Positions 1 to 11,328 of a stretch of 64,000 nucleotides of DNA are shown piece by piece; position 1 is the first letter of the stretch, and each line of letters starts with the position of its first letter. This stretch comes from Cloeon dipterum (Eukaryota > Arthropoda > Insecta > Ephemeroptera > Baetidae): positions 7,750,001-7,814,000 of the forward strand of contig NC_088788.1 in NCBI RefSeq assembly GCF_949628265.1, given 5' to 3'. The notes under the pieces are model-generated. The model did no database searches, was not told the DNA's origin, and saw only the letters and a list, made by a program, of their open reading frames with translations. A program made the position numbers and the translations under genes.

Positions 1-590
1 GTCAAATCCATCGCCGCAAGCCAACGGTCCGCTGCAAAGTGGAAAACAGATCATTTTTTCTTTTAAAATTAAGTACATTAAAATATATCTAACCTGTTGC
101 TCGACATTCCTTTGAAGTGCAGACCTCAATTTCTTCGTTATAGTCATAATTTTGGTTGAATTCTCCATCGTAAGGTGATGAATCTGCACAAAATTTTAAC
201 ATTTTCTAAAGCAGTATAAAAAATTTCTTTTTTCACCAGTGAAAATTGATTAGAAAATAAATTTGTTTTCCACATTAACTATAATTTAACAAAAATTTCT
301 TACCTGTATCATCTTGACATTCCGTTGAGTTGCAGACTTGACGGTATCCTTCATCTTCAGGTGACGAATCTGCAAAAAATTAAGGTTTTCTTGGGGTTTT
401 AGAAAACCACAGCTTCTATTTTACCAGCAACGACTGCTGACAGAAGGCATAGCTGAATTGAAATGCAGCAGAGTAAAGATTGTCTGAAAAATAACTTTAA
501 ATTTCGGAAGTAAGTAATGATTTTAACTAAAACAAGTTCATCTATCAACCATTTCCGATGTAGGCGCGAAGGTCTTCTGCTCCCAACACG
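1..590 (-). CDS. M13 neprilysin-like gene 1, 5' part only (cut by left window edge)
   Basis: Only the first exons are inside the window and the gene continues beyond base 1. On the minus strand I see a hydrophobic signal-peptide exon (425-483), two consecutive short exons (304-369 and 94-183) that each start with D-S-S-P and each carry a paired-cysteine motif (VCNSTEC and VCTSKEC), and the start of the exon encoding RWLAAMDLT (1-31), which in the neighbours leads into DPCEDF. Splice sites are GT-AG and the phases between these exons agree (one base left over, two taken up). The paralogue at 1229-3640 has only one such Cys exon, so this gene carries an extra copy. A further exon ends at about 550, but I could not find an ATG in frame with the signal-peptide exon, so the true start is unresolved. 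Expected product: secreted or type II membrane M13-family protein; activity cannot be judged because the zinc site lies outside the window. Confidence 0.7.
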
Positions 591-1228
591 GCACGCGACA
601 ATATCAGAGGCAAACGCTTTTATGTTGGCATGTAGAGAGTTGGTATTTTTAGCAATGATTATACATATTTGCCAAAACAATACACAAAATTACCGGCTAA
701 AATTAAAATGTTGGCGAGAGAAGGGAAACAAAAAGATAGCAAAATACCTCCCGAGAAACGAAGCTTGCGGGAAATTTCAACAGCTGCAAGAGGGATCAGT
801 ACGACGTAAAAATAAAAAAAATGAATCACTTTTATATCACAGGCTATGCATCTTTAAATGTTTTGGGCTGTCATGTACGGAATGACAGTGTTTTTTTATA
901 ATAATTCGCATTTTACATTTTAATCTTTGTACTTCCTTATTTTTTATTTTTCCTTACTTTAATTAAAATTTCAAGACTATATTTAATATCGTCAACCTTT
1001 ATTTTTCTTCATTCATTATTTTTAGTAGATTGTGGCTTCTTGTCTGCATTTTATAAATAATAAGCAAGCTCTTCAAGCGAGAATATCATTCCAAAAGTAG
1101 AAATCCTTTCTCTTATCTGTTTGTTCATGTATTGATTTCTGAAAATAAACATTTCATACACGGTAAATAATACTCCCCAGTTTATTAAGCCAAACAATAA
1201 AATGAACATCAAAATTAATCGTTGACGT
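591..1228. other. intergenic, M13 gene 1 to gene 2
   Basis: AT-rich spacer holding the 5' flank of M13 gene 1 and the 3' flank of gene 2. Short open frames here overlap nothing recognisable. No repeat or RNA gene seen. Confidence 0.5.
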
Positions 1229-3640
1229 CTACCAAACAACGCACCTCTCATTGTCAGGAGGATTCATCTTGGATCCTAAGGGGCATTTCCACGCCTTGGC
1301 GAACTCGTCGAAATTTGCCATCGGCAAATTGACTCTGTACCGGGAAGGGCTGTGTTTTTCGTATATTATGGCGAATTTAATGTATTCCTTTGTTTCACTC
1401 GCGCACATAAGCTGCAATACGATGTATCAAATTAAAATTAAGGATTTTTTTAAATTCAAAATCCACTCACGTTTGCATTAGAAAGGAAGAATAGCTGTTC
1501 TGTAGAGTAGTTTTCGAAGTCCACCAGCTTGCGTTTTGAACGGTTGAGTCGCTTGTAGGCGTAGAAAGCTGCTTTCAGACCGACGTAGTCAGCAAGATTC
1601 TCATCCAAGGTGTCAATGCCATCAATCTTGGATATGGAAATATTTTTATCTATATTTTTATTATTATTTTTAAAGCTCACGGCATAATTTTTGTTTTTCC
1701 AAAAGGACATAAACGTTTTGAACTCCTCTGCGTATTGAGCTGCGATGCAATCCTCTTTCTTGTAAAATATTTCTCTGACTTCCACTGGCCAAATAAAATT
1801 AGATCTTCCGGTCGTGCTAACAGCTGAAAAAAATGACATTAATATGAAAATAATTCGACTGACTACAGACGCACTGTACGAGGCGAACAAATGCCCAAAT
1901 TCGTGGCCGATGGTAGCTCCGATTGCACCATAGTTTAACACACTGAAATAGAAATCATTGAAAATAAACTGACGAGAAGAATAAGTAATATTAAAACTCA
2001 CTCAAGTCCAAGATTGAAATATGGCTGAGACATAGTCCACAGCGGCACAACTGTGATGACAAGAAAAATGGTTAATAATTGTACTAATAAAAAATTAATA
2101 GTTCAGGTTGAAAATTTGATCGTTCCCTGAATAAAATACGAACTTTCAATAAAATAACTGAGACTGTCTGATGTCGGCTGTATATTTGAAAAATCATATG
2201 TGTCATTTTTTGCATTGAAGATTTAAAAACAAATTTTTAATTGGGGTAGAATTTTTCATAAATTTTGTCTATATTTTGCTGAGATTTAAATTAGACTTTT
2301 ACGCTCTTTTTAAAAGTTTCGACGGTGTCAAAGAACTGTCTTTCTTGTAACGAAATTTAATTTTTTTTTTATCAATTTTTAGTATGACAAATTGTCTAAA
2401 ACGATTTTTAATTAATTTAGTATAATCCCAAACCCAACCAACATTCTAAGCCTCTCTAATAATAAATAAAAGGAAGAAACTCCTTACACAAAATATTTGT
2501 GAATTTGTAGTAGGTAGCTTCCTCGGCGAACGGACTCCGTAGCCTTATATTGTGATCTCCCCGCTGCTCTTCACTTTCGGTTAAATACGAAGGATGGTAG
2601 CCAATTACTTCGGTCAGATTTAATATTTTCATTGCTGTTTCATGTAAACTAGATTCATCCATCCACTCGCTGTCGTTCACAATCTTCCAAAATTCAGACT
2701 TGATTGCGTCCATCATGATCCGAACCTAAAAACTCAATTCAATAAAATACTTTCAAATCGTTCCGAACAATTTACCGCTCCAACAGTTTCCTCGTGCGGG
2801 TTCTGCTTTATGAACGATGAACCTACGGGCCACCTGAAGTTGTGTATCGTGAGAAAGGTGCAATTTTGTAATCTATCTTCAAAAGTTGACAAGGTCGCGG
2901 TGTTCGGCAAATCTAATAAAATATTCATTATTAAGATACATTCGGTTTAAAAAGAGTGCCATGTTTTACTATTTTTGGAAGTACAATCTGCGAAGAATTC
3001 TCGTGCTTTTCTCAATTCCTCCTGGTAGGATTCACCTAGGAGCATTTCTAAAAACGAATAAAAAATTAAATTAATGTTTTCTCTACAAAAATATCTCTTA
3101 CTTATTAATTTGGAGTTCATAAATTTAAGGCTTGATTGAACGTTGGTAATTTGTTCCCGAGAATTAATAGAATTAGCGTTGTTGACCGGGTTTTTTGCAA
3201 TAAATCCCCCACACGCGTATTGGAAGAAATCTTCGCACGGATCCACAGTCAAATCCATCGCCTCGCGCCAGCGTGCCGCTGCAAAGTGGAAAATAAAAAT
3301 TTGTTTCAAAATTATTGACGTTGAACTATCGAACCTGTAGCTCGACATTCCCTTGAAGCGCAGACTTCAATTTCATCGTAAAACTCATAATTTTGATTGA
3401 ACTCTCGTTCTTCAGGTGACGAATCTGCAAATAATTTCAAGATTTTTTGGAGTGTTAGAAAACTATAATCCTTTTTTACCTGCAAAGACCACCGAGAGAA
3501 GGCATAGCACAATCAAAATGCAACGGAGTACAGATTGGCTGAAACAAAACTATAAATTCGGGAGTAAAGAAATGATTCTAATAACAACCACGCATTTAAT
3601 CTATTTACCATTTCCGATATACCAAAGGTGTTCTCCCAGC
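1229..3640 (-). CDS. M13 neprilysin-like gene 2, the one with an intact HExxH
   Basis: About a dozen small exons. From the C-terminus: 1229-1411 (HSPSRYRVNLP, CPLGSKMNP, ends RCVVW), 1471-1626 (DENLADYVGLKAAF, the ExxxD zinc ligand region, then EQLFFLSNAN), 1681-1823, 1875-1942 (LNYGAIGATIGHEFGHLF, the HExxH zinc site), 2002-2050 (VVPLWTMSQPYFNLGL), 2488-2725 (WKIVNDSEWMDE), then exons near 2.78-2.92, 2.97-3.06, 3.10-3.28 (DLTVDPCEDFFQYACGGF), 3.33-3.43 (Cys-pair exon, VCASREC) and 3.48-3.54 kb (hydrophobic signal peptide). M13 enzymes are zinc endopeptidases that cut small peptides at the cell surface or outside the cell. This is the only member here that keeps HExxH, ENxAD and the terminal CxVW together, so it is the best candidate for an active enzyme. 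The protein is much shorter than typical M13 enzymes (about 700-750 aa). The translation start is unresolved for the same reason as in gene 1. Confidence 0.8.
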
Positions 3641-4942
3641 TGCAGTCGTTAACACGGTACGCAACAATAATCAAAGGTAAAGGTTTTTCAGTTGGCGTGT
3701 AGAGAGTTGATATTCTTTTGTACGAGCTATCTTTGATAAAACTATGAAAACATCACCGATTGCGAGTTAAAATAAAAATGTTGCATAGAGATTGGAAACA
3801 AAAAGATGATAAGCAAAATACCTGCCGCGAACAGAAGCTTGCGGTAAATTGCAACAGCTGCGTGCAAGTTAAATCAATAAATGACGTAGAAAATGTTTTG
3901 GGTTGTCACGATTTTAAAATGAAAAATACGAAGGACAATGTTTTGTAATTATAATTAACATTTCCAATTTTATCTTCTCAGATTCTTTAAAATATTTGTC
4001 GTATTTAAATAACAATTTCAATAGATTCACTTTAATATAGATCGTCACGTTTTTATACAAAAAAGTATAATGCATGTATCGAGAATTGCCTCATATTTTA
4101 AATCAATCAATTTATTTAAACTCAATTTGTGTACAACAGATTCTATAAAATAATAATATTTTAAAAGTCATTAAGCTGGCATTTTTTCAGCTTGGGTCAG
4201 ACTCATCTGATTTCTATCACAGCTCAGAAAATGACAAAAGTCCATGCTCTTATCACAAAGTTTACAAACAAAGTCAGCAGGAAGGGCTTCACATTGGAAT
4301 TATTCTATTTTACACAGAAGATAATTGAAACCTTTATATGCATGCCGTGTTAGCGTGTGCCTCTTTGTGTAGCACATGCGACTTTCCATCTCTGGTCGAT
4401 TATCGCGGGCGTGTCGAAAAACCCCGGCTCAGTCAGGAAAATCTTAAACCAATGGTTTTGAATAAATTTACAATAATTTTCGGTGTGAGCAAGAGCAAAT
4501 CTAGCAGCTGAATCGTCTACAAAGAAGCTAGTGTCGGCCAGTTAATAAGACAGTTTGATAGGCCGAGTGCTCTCTTAAAAAATCTTGACTTTAATAATGA
4601 CTTTATATTTTTGAGAAATCAGTTAATGTCAAGTGCGGCCATAATTGCAAAAAGAGAATTCTACTTTTTTGGAATGCAGTTATCTCACTTGCAGAGCTTG
4701 CTTATTATTTATAAACTGATACAATCACACAACTAATTGACTAACAATTATGAATTATATTTAATAGTATTACGGAGAAAACAAGAGAGCTGACGTAGCA
4801 GTTCAAAAGAATTTTCCAAATCAGTAAATCCCATCCACTTTGACTTACGGAAATAAATCATAAAATCAATTTGTATAGATATAGATTTTCCCCTTTTATT
4901 AAGCCAAACAATAAAATGAACATCAAAAGTAATCGTTGACGT
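3641..4942. other. intergenic, M13 gene 2 to gene 3
   Basis: AT-rich spacer with the promoter side of gene 2 and the 3' side of gene 3. It contains a decayed coding relic, listed separately. The last 200 bases resemble the 3' flank of gene 2 (near 1180-1250), as expected for a tandem duplication. Confidence 0.5.
4170..4640 (-). pseudogene. broken coding relic of unknown origin
   Basis: The minus strand shows protein-like stretches such as HTENYCKFIQNHWFKIF and, further 3', a cysteine-rich stretch containing CKLCDKSMDFCHFLSC that ends in a stop after EKMPA. The stretches are not in one open frame, so this is a broken copy. It is not an M13 or IAP fragment by eye. It could be a relic of a host gene or of a mobile element; I do not recognise the family. 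Confidence 0.35.
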
Positions 4943-7200
4943 CTACCAAACGACGCACCTCTTATGAGGATTCATCTTGGTTCCTAAAGGGCAGCCCCAC
5001 GCCCTGGCGAACTCGTCGAAATTTGCCATCGGCAAATTGACTCTAAACCGAAAAGGGCTGTGCACTTCGTTAAAAATGGTGTATTCCGTGAATTGCTTCG
5101 TTTCACTCGAGCACATAAGCTGGAATGATTAAATCAAATTAAATTTGTGGAATTTTAAAAATTAAAAAACCACTCACATGAGCATTGGACACGAAGAAAA
5201 GCTGTTCTGTAGAGTAATTTTCGAAGTCCACCAGCTTACGTTTTGGGCCGTTGAGTCGCTTGTAGGCGTAGAAAGCGGCTTTCAGACCGACGCTGTCCGC
5301 AATGTTTTCGTTCAAGGTGTAGAAGCCATTAATCTTTATCAGGAAATATTTTTGATGGACGATAATTTTACAATTTTTAATGCTTACTCTATCGCTTTCG
5401 TTTTTCCTAAAGGCGAGGAACCTTTTGAACTCTTCTACGTATTGGTCTACGAGGCAATCCTGTAGTTCGAAATAATGATATAAGTATGGTCGCGAAATAA
5501 AATCAGGGAATCCACCTGAAAAAAATGACATTAAGATGGGGGAAATTGAGTGAATATTAGACACACCTTTTGCGAAGAACAAATGCGAAAAGTGATGACC
5601 AATAATGGCTCCAATCGCACCATATTCCAAGACACTGATAAATAAATCATTGATATAAATTAATGTAAAAAAATAATATTAAAAATAATATAACTCACTC
5701 AAGACCGAGATGGAAATATGGAGGGTACATGATCATCAGCGGCACAACTTTAAATACCAGAAAACACACAACTAATTAAGAGAAAATCAATTAAAAAGAT
5801 TTTAAGGGTTGAGAATTTCAATATTTTTCCTTAGTCTTATTTAATTCAAGGCTGATTTCGGAAATTTAAAAACAAATCTGAGTTGTAAAGATTTTTTGAG
5901 CCAAAATAAATTAAAATCGGTTGTGAAGGAAAATAATATTTAGTTGCAATTTCAGATAATTACGTAGAAACTTTCAAAATCAACAAATATTCTCAGCCCT
6001 TATGATTAAGAAATATTGAAGTACCTACAGAAAATATTTCCGGAAGAATAATAGGCAGCACTCTTAGCGAGAGGACCTCGTTCCCTTACAAAGGACGAAT
6101 CTTTCGGCTTCTCAGTGTCAGTTAAAAACGAAGGGTCGTAGCCAACTATTTCGGTCAGACTTTCTACTTTCAAGGCTTTCTCTTCCAAACTGAAGTTATC
6201 AATCATCCACGAGCTGTCGTTCACAATCTTCCAAAACTCAAGCTTGATTTCGTTTAGCATGTGTCGAACCTAAAAGTTTGATTGAATAAATTTACCTGGA
6301 GGCGTTAGAATAATTTACCTTTCCAATATTTTCCTTTTGCGGATCCTGCCTGACGAACGCAGCACCTATGGCCCAGGTGAATTTTCGCATTACGCTAGTG
6401 GTGCAAGCCTTCACTCTCGCGGGGTGGATTGATGTCACGCTATAAAAATTTAGAATGTCGCCTATGTCAATGATTTCTGAAATAAAATAAAAAAAACTCA
6501 GTTTGGTTAAAAAATAAGGGTCGTCGTGTTTTACCATTAGGAAAGACACAAGAAATGAAGCTGTACCGTGCATGCCTCAAAACTTCCTCCTCAAATTGTT
6601 CATCGAAGAGCATATCTAAAAACAAAAATTAATGAAAAGAATATACAAATTTATCTCTTATACTGGATACATAATCGGTCATTGTGTCAAAGCTCAATCG
6701 AAAGTTGAAAGATTGGTCCCAAGATTTTATTGAATCGCTGTTGGTCGCATGTTTAGCAATAAATCCTCCACACGCGTATTGGTAGAAATCTTCGCACGGA
6801 TCCGCAGTCAAATCCATTGCTCCCCGCCAGCGTTTCGCTGCAAAATAAAAAAAGTGTATCAAAATTAATGATATTAAAATATCTAACCTGTTTCTTGACA
6901 CGCCTTTGATGAGCAGACTTCGATTTCATCATGATAGTCATAACTTTGATGTGTATCTGCAATAAGTTTTGAGATTTTGTCTAAAATATTACAAATAAAT
7001 AATTACTTTTTTCCCCAGCAAAGACAAAGACTGCTATCAGCAGGCAAAGCAGAATCAAAATGCAAACGATCACAGATTGTCTGAAACAAAACTTTAGATT
7101 CGATAATATTAAAGAACGATTTTAATTAAAACCAATGAAGCTCTACCATTTTCGGCATACTCGAGCCAAATGTCTTCTCAGCTGCAGTCAAAGCAGCAAT
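4943..7200 (-). CDS. M13 neprilysin-like gene 3, catalytic Glu lost (HHxxH)
   Basis: Same exon plan as gene 2. C-terminal exon 4943-5119 (HSPFRFRVNLP, CPLGTKMNP, ends RCVVW); ENIAD exon about 5179-5334; exon about 5.40-5.52 kb; active-site exon about 5.57-5.64 kb reading LEYGAIGAIIGHHFSHLF; VVPLMIMYPPYFHLGL exon about 5.70-5.75 kb; KIVNDSSWM exon about 6.03-6.27 kb; an exon near 6.32-6.48 kb; DLTADPCEDFYQYACGGF exon about 6.66-6.84 kb; Cys-pair exon near 6.9 kb; signal-peptide exon near 7.01-7.08 kb; upstream exon near 7.15 kb. The HExxH glutamate, which activates the catalytic water in M13 enzymes, is His here, while both zinc-binding histidines and the ENxAD glutamate remain. It is therefore probably a zinc-binding but inactive pseudoenzyme. 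Confidence 0.75.
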
Positions 7201-8082
7201 CGAACGCAAACCCTTTTCTTGTCAGAATTATATAGAATACCTCTATCTTTGTTAAACAATAAAATAAATTATTGGTAACGAGTTAAAATTAAAAAGTTAG
7301 CAAGGAAAAGAGAAAGCAAAATACCTCCTGAGCTATGAAGCTTGTGATAAATCGTGACAGCTGCAAGTGAGAAGAGCAACGCTCAAATTACGGTTAATTA
7401 ATAACAATATATTTAAAATCGTTTACAAAAACTGAAGAATAACAAAAGCTTTTAGAACCGTTTTAAGACCGCCTTAAAATGTTTATATATGCCTAATATC
7501 CGATGTAATGATGGGAAAACACAATTTTTTCCAATTTAATTAAAACGCGGTATGATCATTGATTATCACTCTATATATTCCTGTTCAAAAGGAGTACTTT
7601 TTAGAAGCCAGGGGAAATAATTGTAAGCTCGCAAACCTTATAAAATTTATATTTAATCGCGTTTTAAACATTTTGTAAAATCTGTCCCACTTAAATCCAA
7701 TAATTGAATACATTAAATTATTAAAAAATTTGATAAAGACATAAAATGTATATGAAATTATTATTCAGCGGGGGCCAGATTCGTGCGACGCGGAAGTATG
7801 GCGTCCGGTGGAGTATGACATGAAAAAACGGTCACGTGAAAAATTCGCGTAAAGAACCAAGTCAACCGGTTAATATTGTGGCATAATTTGCATTATGTGC
7901 TTGTACTAAATGTGTCTTTTGGATCGTAAAAACAAACTCTTGACACTTTTACGGGAATCCAAAGAGAGCTTTTTGCTTCCCACATTCAGACGCCATCTTG
8001 AATCTGCGCAGTGCGAACCAATTTTATCGCACACCTGGCCCCCGCTGCTATTATTAATTTTTGACTAACAATAAGTCTCCGT
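7201..8082. other. intergenic, M13 gene 3 to gene 4
   Basis: AT-rich spacer. The only structure seen is the hAT-type MITE at 7766-8047, which ends 35 bases from the stop codon of gene 4. Confidence 0.5.
7766..8047. mobile_element. hAT-type MITE
   Basis: A 282-base element with terminal inverted repeats. The left end begins CAGCGGGGGCCAG and the right end finishes CTGGCCCCCGCTG, with similarity extending about 22 bases inwards. The flanking 8 bases are ttattatt on the left and ctattatt on the right, a 7-of-8 match, as expected for an 8-base hAT target duplication. It contains no open frame. CAG termini and 8-base duplications are hallmarks of hAT elements. Confidence 0.7.
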
Positions 8083-10571
8083 CTACCACATATTGCAAAT
8101 GCTACTGTCTCCAGGGTTCATCGTTGATCCAAGAGGGCATTGCCACGTCTGGGCGAATGCTTTCAGGTTCCTTAGAGGTAGGTTCACCCTTAATTTGGAA
8201 GGGCTGAAACCTTTCTTTAAGTTCAATATTCTCGCGGTTTTCGAGGAATCAATAATTTCATTCGAACACATCATCTGGAATGATCAAAATAAATTAAAGT
8301 TTGGAAGAACGCGTATCAAATTTTTAAGTTTACTTTGGCGTAGGAAAGAAAGAAGAGCTTTTCTTGAGAGAAGTTTCCAAATTCCTCGAGCTGGATATTT
8401 TTGGATTGGTCCTTGATTCGTTGGAAAGCGTGGAATGCGGCTTGCAAGCCGCCATTGTCCGCAAAGTCTGCATCTAGAGTTGGCTCATCATAAATCTGAA
8501 AAATTACCCACTTATTTTTTTATTTACTTTTGTATGTAATTTTATCCTCACTGGAAAAATACCGATTTCCATTAAATTGATTAACTCTATGAATTCTTTG
8601 GCGTATTGATTTTCGTAGCAATTCTTGCGACGCTGAAATTCCAACTGGGACTTCGGTTTGGTAAAATAATATCCAGAGTTCTCGGTATCTATGAAGAAAA
8701 ACATATAGAAGCAAGAAGTCAAAATTAATACTGCATTATCACACCAAATGAGACGTAGCTCTTCGCTATTAATTGGCCAAGGATGACTCCCATCGCACCA
8801 TAATCTAAAGCTCTGAAAGCAAAATGTTACAATCCTCATGACAAAAAATTAATTAATTCTGAACTTCAACCCAAGTCCTCGGTTCAAAACTGGAGGGTTC
8901 ATCATCAACAGGGGCACAACTGAGAAAGTTTAATTCATAATTTTAATATGAGATAAATTTAAAGGCAATTTTATAATTACAGATTGCATTTCTCTCTTCT
9001 GAGAAGATGGCGTCAGTGCTGAGTGGATTAAATGCTTTTTTCAGTTTGTCATCATCTGCGAGATGGTCCAAAACAATTGGTTCATATCCAATTACATCCG
9101 TGATATTTGCTGCGCTTTCTGCAAATCTTTCCTTAAACGTTTCGTCCATCCACCTGCTCTGGTTCACAATCGTCGCATACGAAAACCTAACTTCATTGAG
9201 CATGTCCTGCACCTAAAAATCCTAGTTAGAAAAACAGGGGCTTCAAATTGAATTGTGTGTGTCCACTTTTTTAATCTTTCCCCGCTTTTCCTGCTCTTGG
9301 TGATCATTCCTAGCGTACACAGCACCGAGCAAATAGTTGAAATGAGACTTTGTCACGTTGTAGCAATTTAAATAGTTGCTGGAAAGACCGTCTTTAAAGT
9401 GTTAATATTAAAATTGGGCGTAAAAAATATTTACTCGGTCATTACCGTTTTTGCGCATACACGGACGAAAGGTCAATCGTGCTCTCCTCAGAAGAAATTC
9501 TTCTTTCGAACTGTCGGCAAAAATACCTGAAAATGCAAAACATTTTCTTCAAAGAGGATTGACACCGGGAAATCCTTGCTTTCAATGCAAAAACTAATCC
9601 CATTATATTCAGTTTGTGCCAAAAGTTTATGTATGAATTGTTGGATGCCATGAACAAATGATCGATAAACAATTTGTTCAACAATTTGCAATAATCAAAA
9701 AGGACCTTCTTACAGTAAAAATTCAAATTTTGCCAATTTTCTCCAAAATTTTGAGTGCTTGAACATATTTTCTTGGCATATTACAATTCCTCTCGTCGAG
9801 ATCTGTCCAACGGGGTGTATGCCACTTATTGGGGAAACTCTTGGTTTTGAAATTAAATCGGATTTCAAGTAAGGAGACAGCCATTACCATTTGAAAAGCA
9901 CGCTAACTTTCCAGCCAATTTTTTCACAAAATTGCAGTGCTTATTAGATCAATTTAGGCTTTAACTGAATCCTAAGGGACGAGTTAATGCATTGGCAACA
10001 AGCATTTTCCAGGCTTTTGCAGTATATAATTCTTCTTTAACTTCTCATTGTAACAAACAATTCTAAAAATAATATTTAATTTGTCCCTGTCTATCAATCC
10101 TCTTTAGTAATAATAAATCTTCATACTGTACACGGTGTTCATCGCATCATTGTAAGCGGAGGCCAAATTGAAACTTGGTTCTGAATCAAAATCCAACATT
10201 TCGTCGACTGTTTTATTTTCCACGTATCCGCCGCAAACGAATTGGTAGAAATCTTCACATGGATCAACCGTTAGGTCCATCGTCGTCCGAAAACTGTCCA
10301 CTTAAATGTTTAAAAATTTATGGAAATAATTATTGCTCAACATTTGGTTAGACGATTTCTCACCGATACCAACACATTCTTCTGAATAGCACCCTCTAGT
10401 ATCGTTTCGTCGAAGTGGATAATATGATGCTCTACTCGAGCACCCTGCAATAAATTCAGTTTTTTTTATTTAATCATTTCCTAACGCTGATTTTGAAGAG
10501 AAAACAGCTCACTTACCTTCTATGATAATCGGAAGCAAAACCAGCAGCAGCACCAAAACACAACGATCCAT
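8083..10571 (-). CDS. M13 neprilysin-like gene 4, zinc site erased
   Basis: Signal exon 10517-10571 starts at ATG (MDRCVLVLLLVLLPIIIE plus one base); Cys-pair exon about 10366-10444 (CYSEEC); DLTVDPCEDFYQFVCGGY exon about 10.13-10.31 kb; QSRWMDE exon about 8.98-9.21 kb; active-site exon about 8.74-8.81 kb (ALDYGAMGVILGQLIAKSY); ADFADNGGLQAAF exon about 8.33-8.50 kb; C-terminal exon 8083-8274 (CPLGSTMNP, ends CNMW). HExxH has become GQLIA, so both zinc histidines and the catalytic Glu are gone, and ENxAD is DADFAD. This is a clear pseudoenzyme. Some 0.45 kb of intronic sequence (about 9.59-10.04 kb) is a repeat that also occurs in the IAP region. Open frame is kept across the exons I checked, so it is probably expressed rather than dead. 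Confidence 0.7.
9590..10040 (-). repeat. TTAA-flanked repeat, copy 1 (inside an intron of M13 gene 4)
   Basis: Matches the reverse complement of 50806-51236 over about 430 bases, for example AACAATTTGTTCAACAATTT and ATGCATTGGCAACAAGCATT. The two copies lie in different gene clusters in opposite orientation, so this is a dispersed element and not part of either gene. The outer ends are eroded here. Confidence 0.7.
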
Positions 10572-11328
10572 TGCTAGAAACGCTTTGAAGTATATTCAGG
10601 TATGTTAGAATTTTTTCTGCTTTTGGTGTTGTGGCATACGAGTGCACATTTCTGTGTGGCTTGAATAAATATTTACAAAATAACATGAGTAGGTATAAAA
10701 AAATACTAACAAAAATCCAATTTATTTAACGCATGTGACCGTTTCTTGAGGAGGCTTCTAGGTTGAACGTCCTTAAAAAGTTTGACTAAGGATTTTAAGT
10801 GTAAGTTTCTCTCTTCGGCTAACAATAAGTCAATCGATATGGTGTATTGTAAGCTTTACACAGAAGTGGATATACTGTTCCGCCGAGCAGAGCGTTTCTG
10901 CGAGTTGCATAATCACAAGACATGGAGCGCTCGCCTCTCTCACTTTAGCTCATTTTAAAGTGGTGACTGATGTACATAGGATTAATTTGAAACTGTTGAC
11001 TAATAATCAAATTTATATAGTTCTAATAATGATCTGAAGAATACTCAACAAACAAACTCCGGGAGAGTAACAGTTGACGCTCCAAATTTTCCAAACTTCA
11101 CGAAGAATTAAACGATTTGTCACTGCCATATTATTTTTGATAAAGAGATACAGACTGATTTTCCCTTTTTTCCCTATGGAGACATTTTAGTTGTTTCTAA
11201 TTTAATTTAGGGTTGTATGGGGTAAAGTTCTTTTGCTGATCCGCAATAAAAATAAATTTTAAACCTTATTTTTTTAATCTTCGTTAAAAATTTATTTTAA
11301 CAGTGATTTAAATTCATACAAGAATCTT
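10572..11328. other. intergenic, M13 gene 4 to gene 5
   Basis: Promoter side of gene 4 and 3' flank of gene 5. I see no repeat, RNA gene or open frame of note. Confidence 0.5.

Noticed and set aside
483-590. ATG at the end of the most upstream exon of M13 genes 1-3 as a simple start codon
   Set aside because: Joining it to the next exon does not give the signal-peptide frame, so the start of these three genes is left unresolved.
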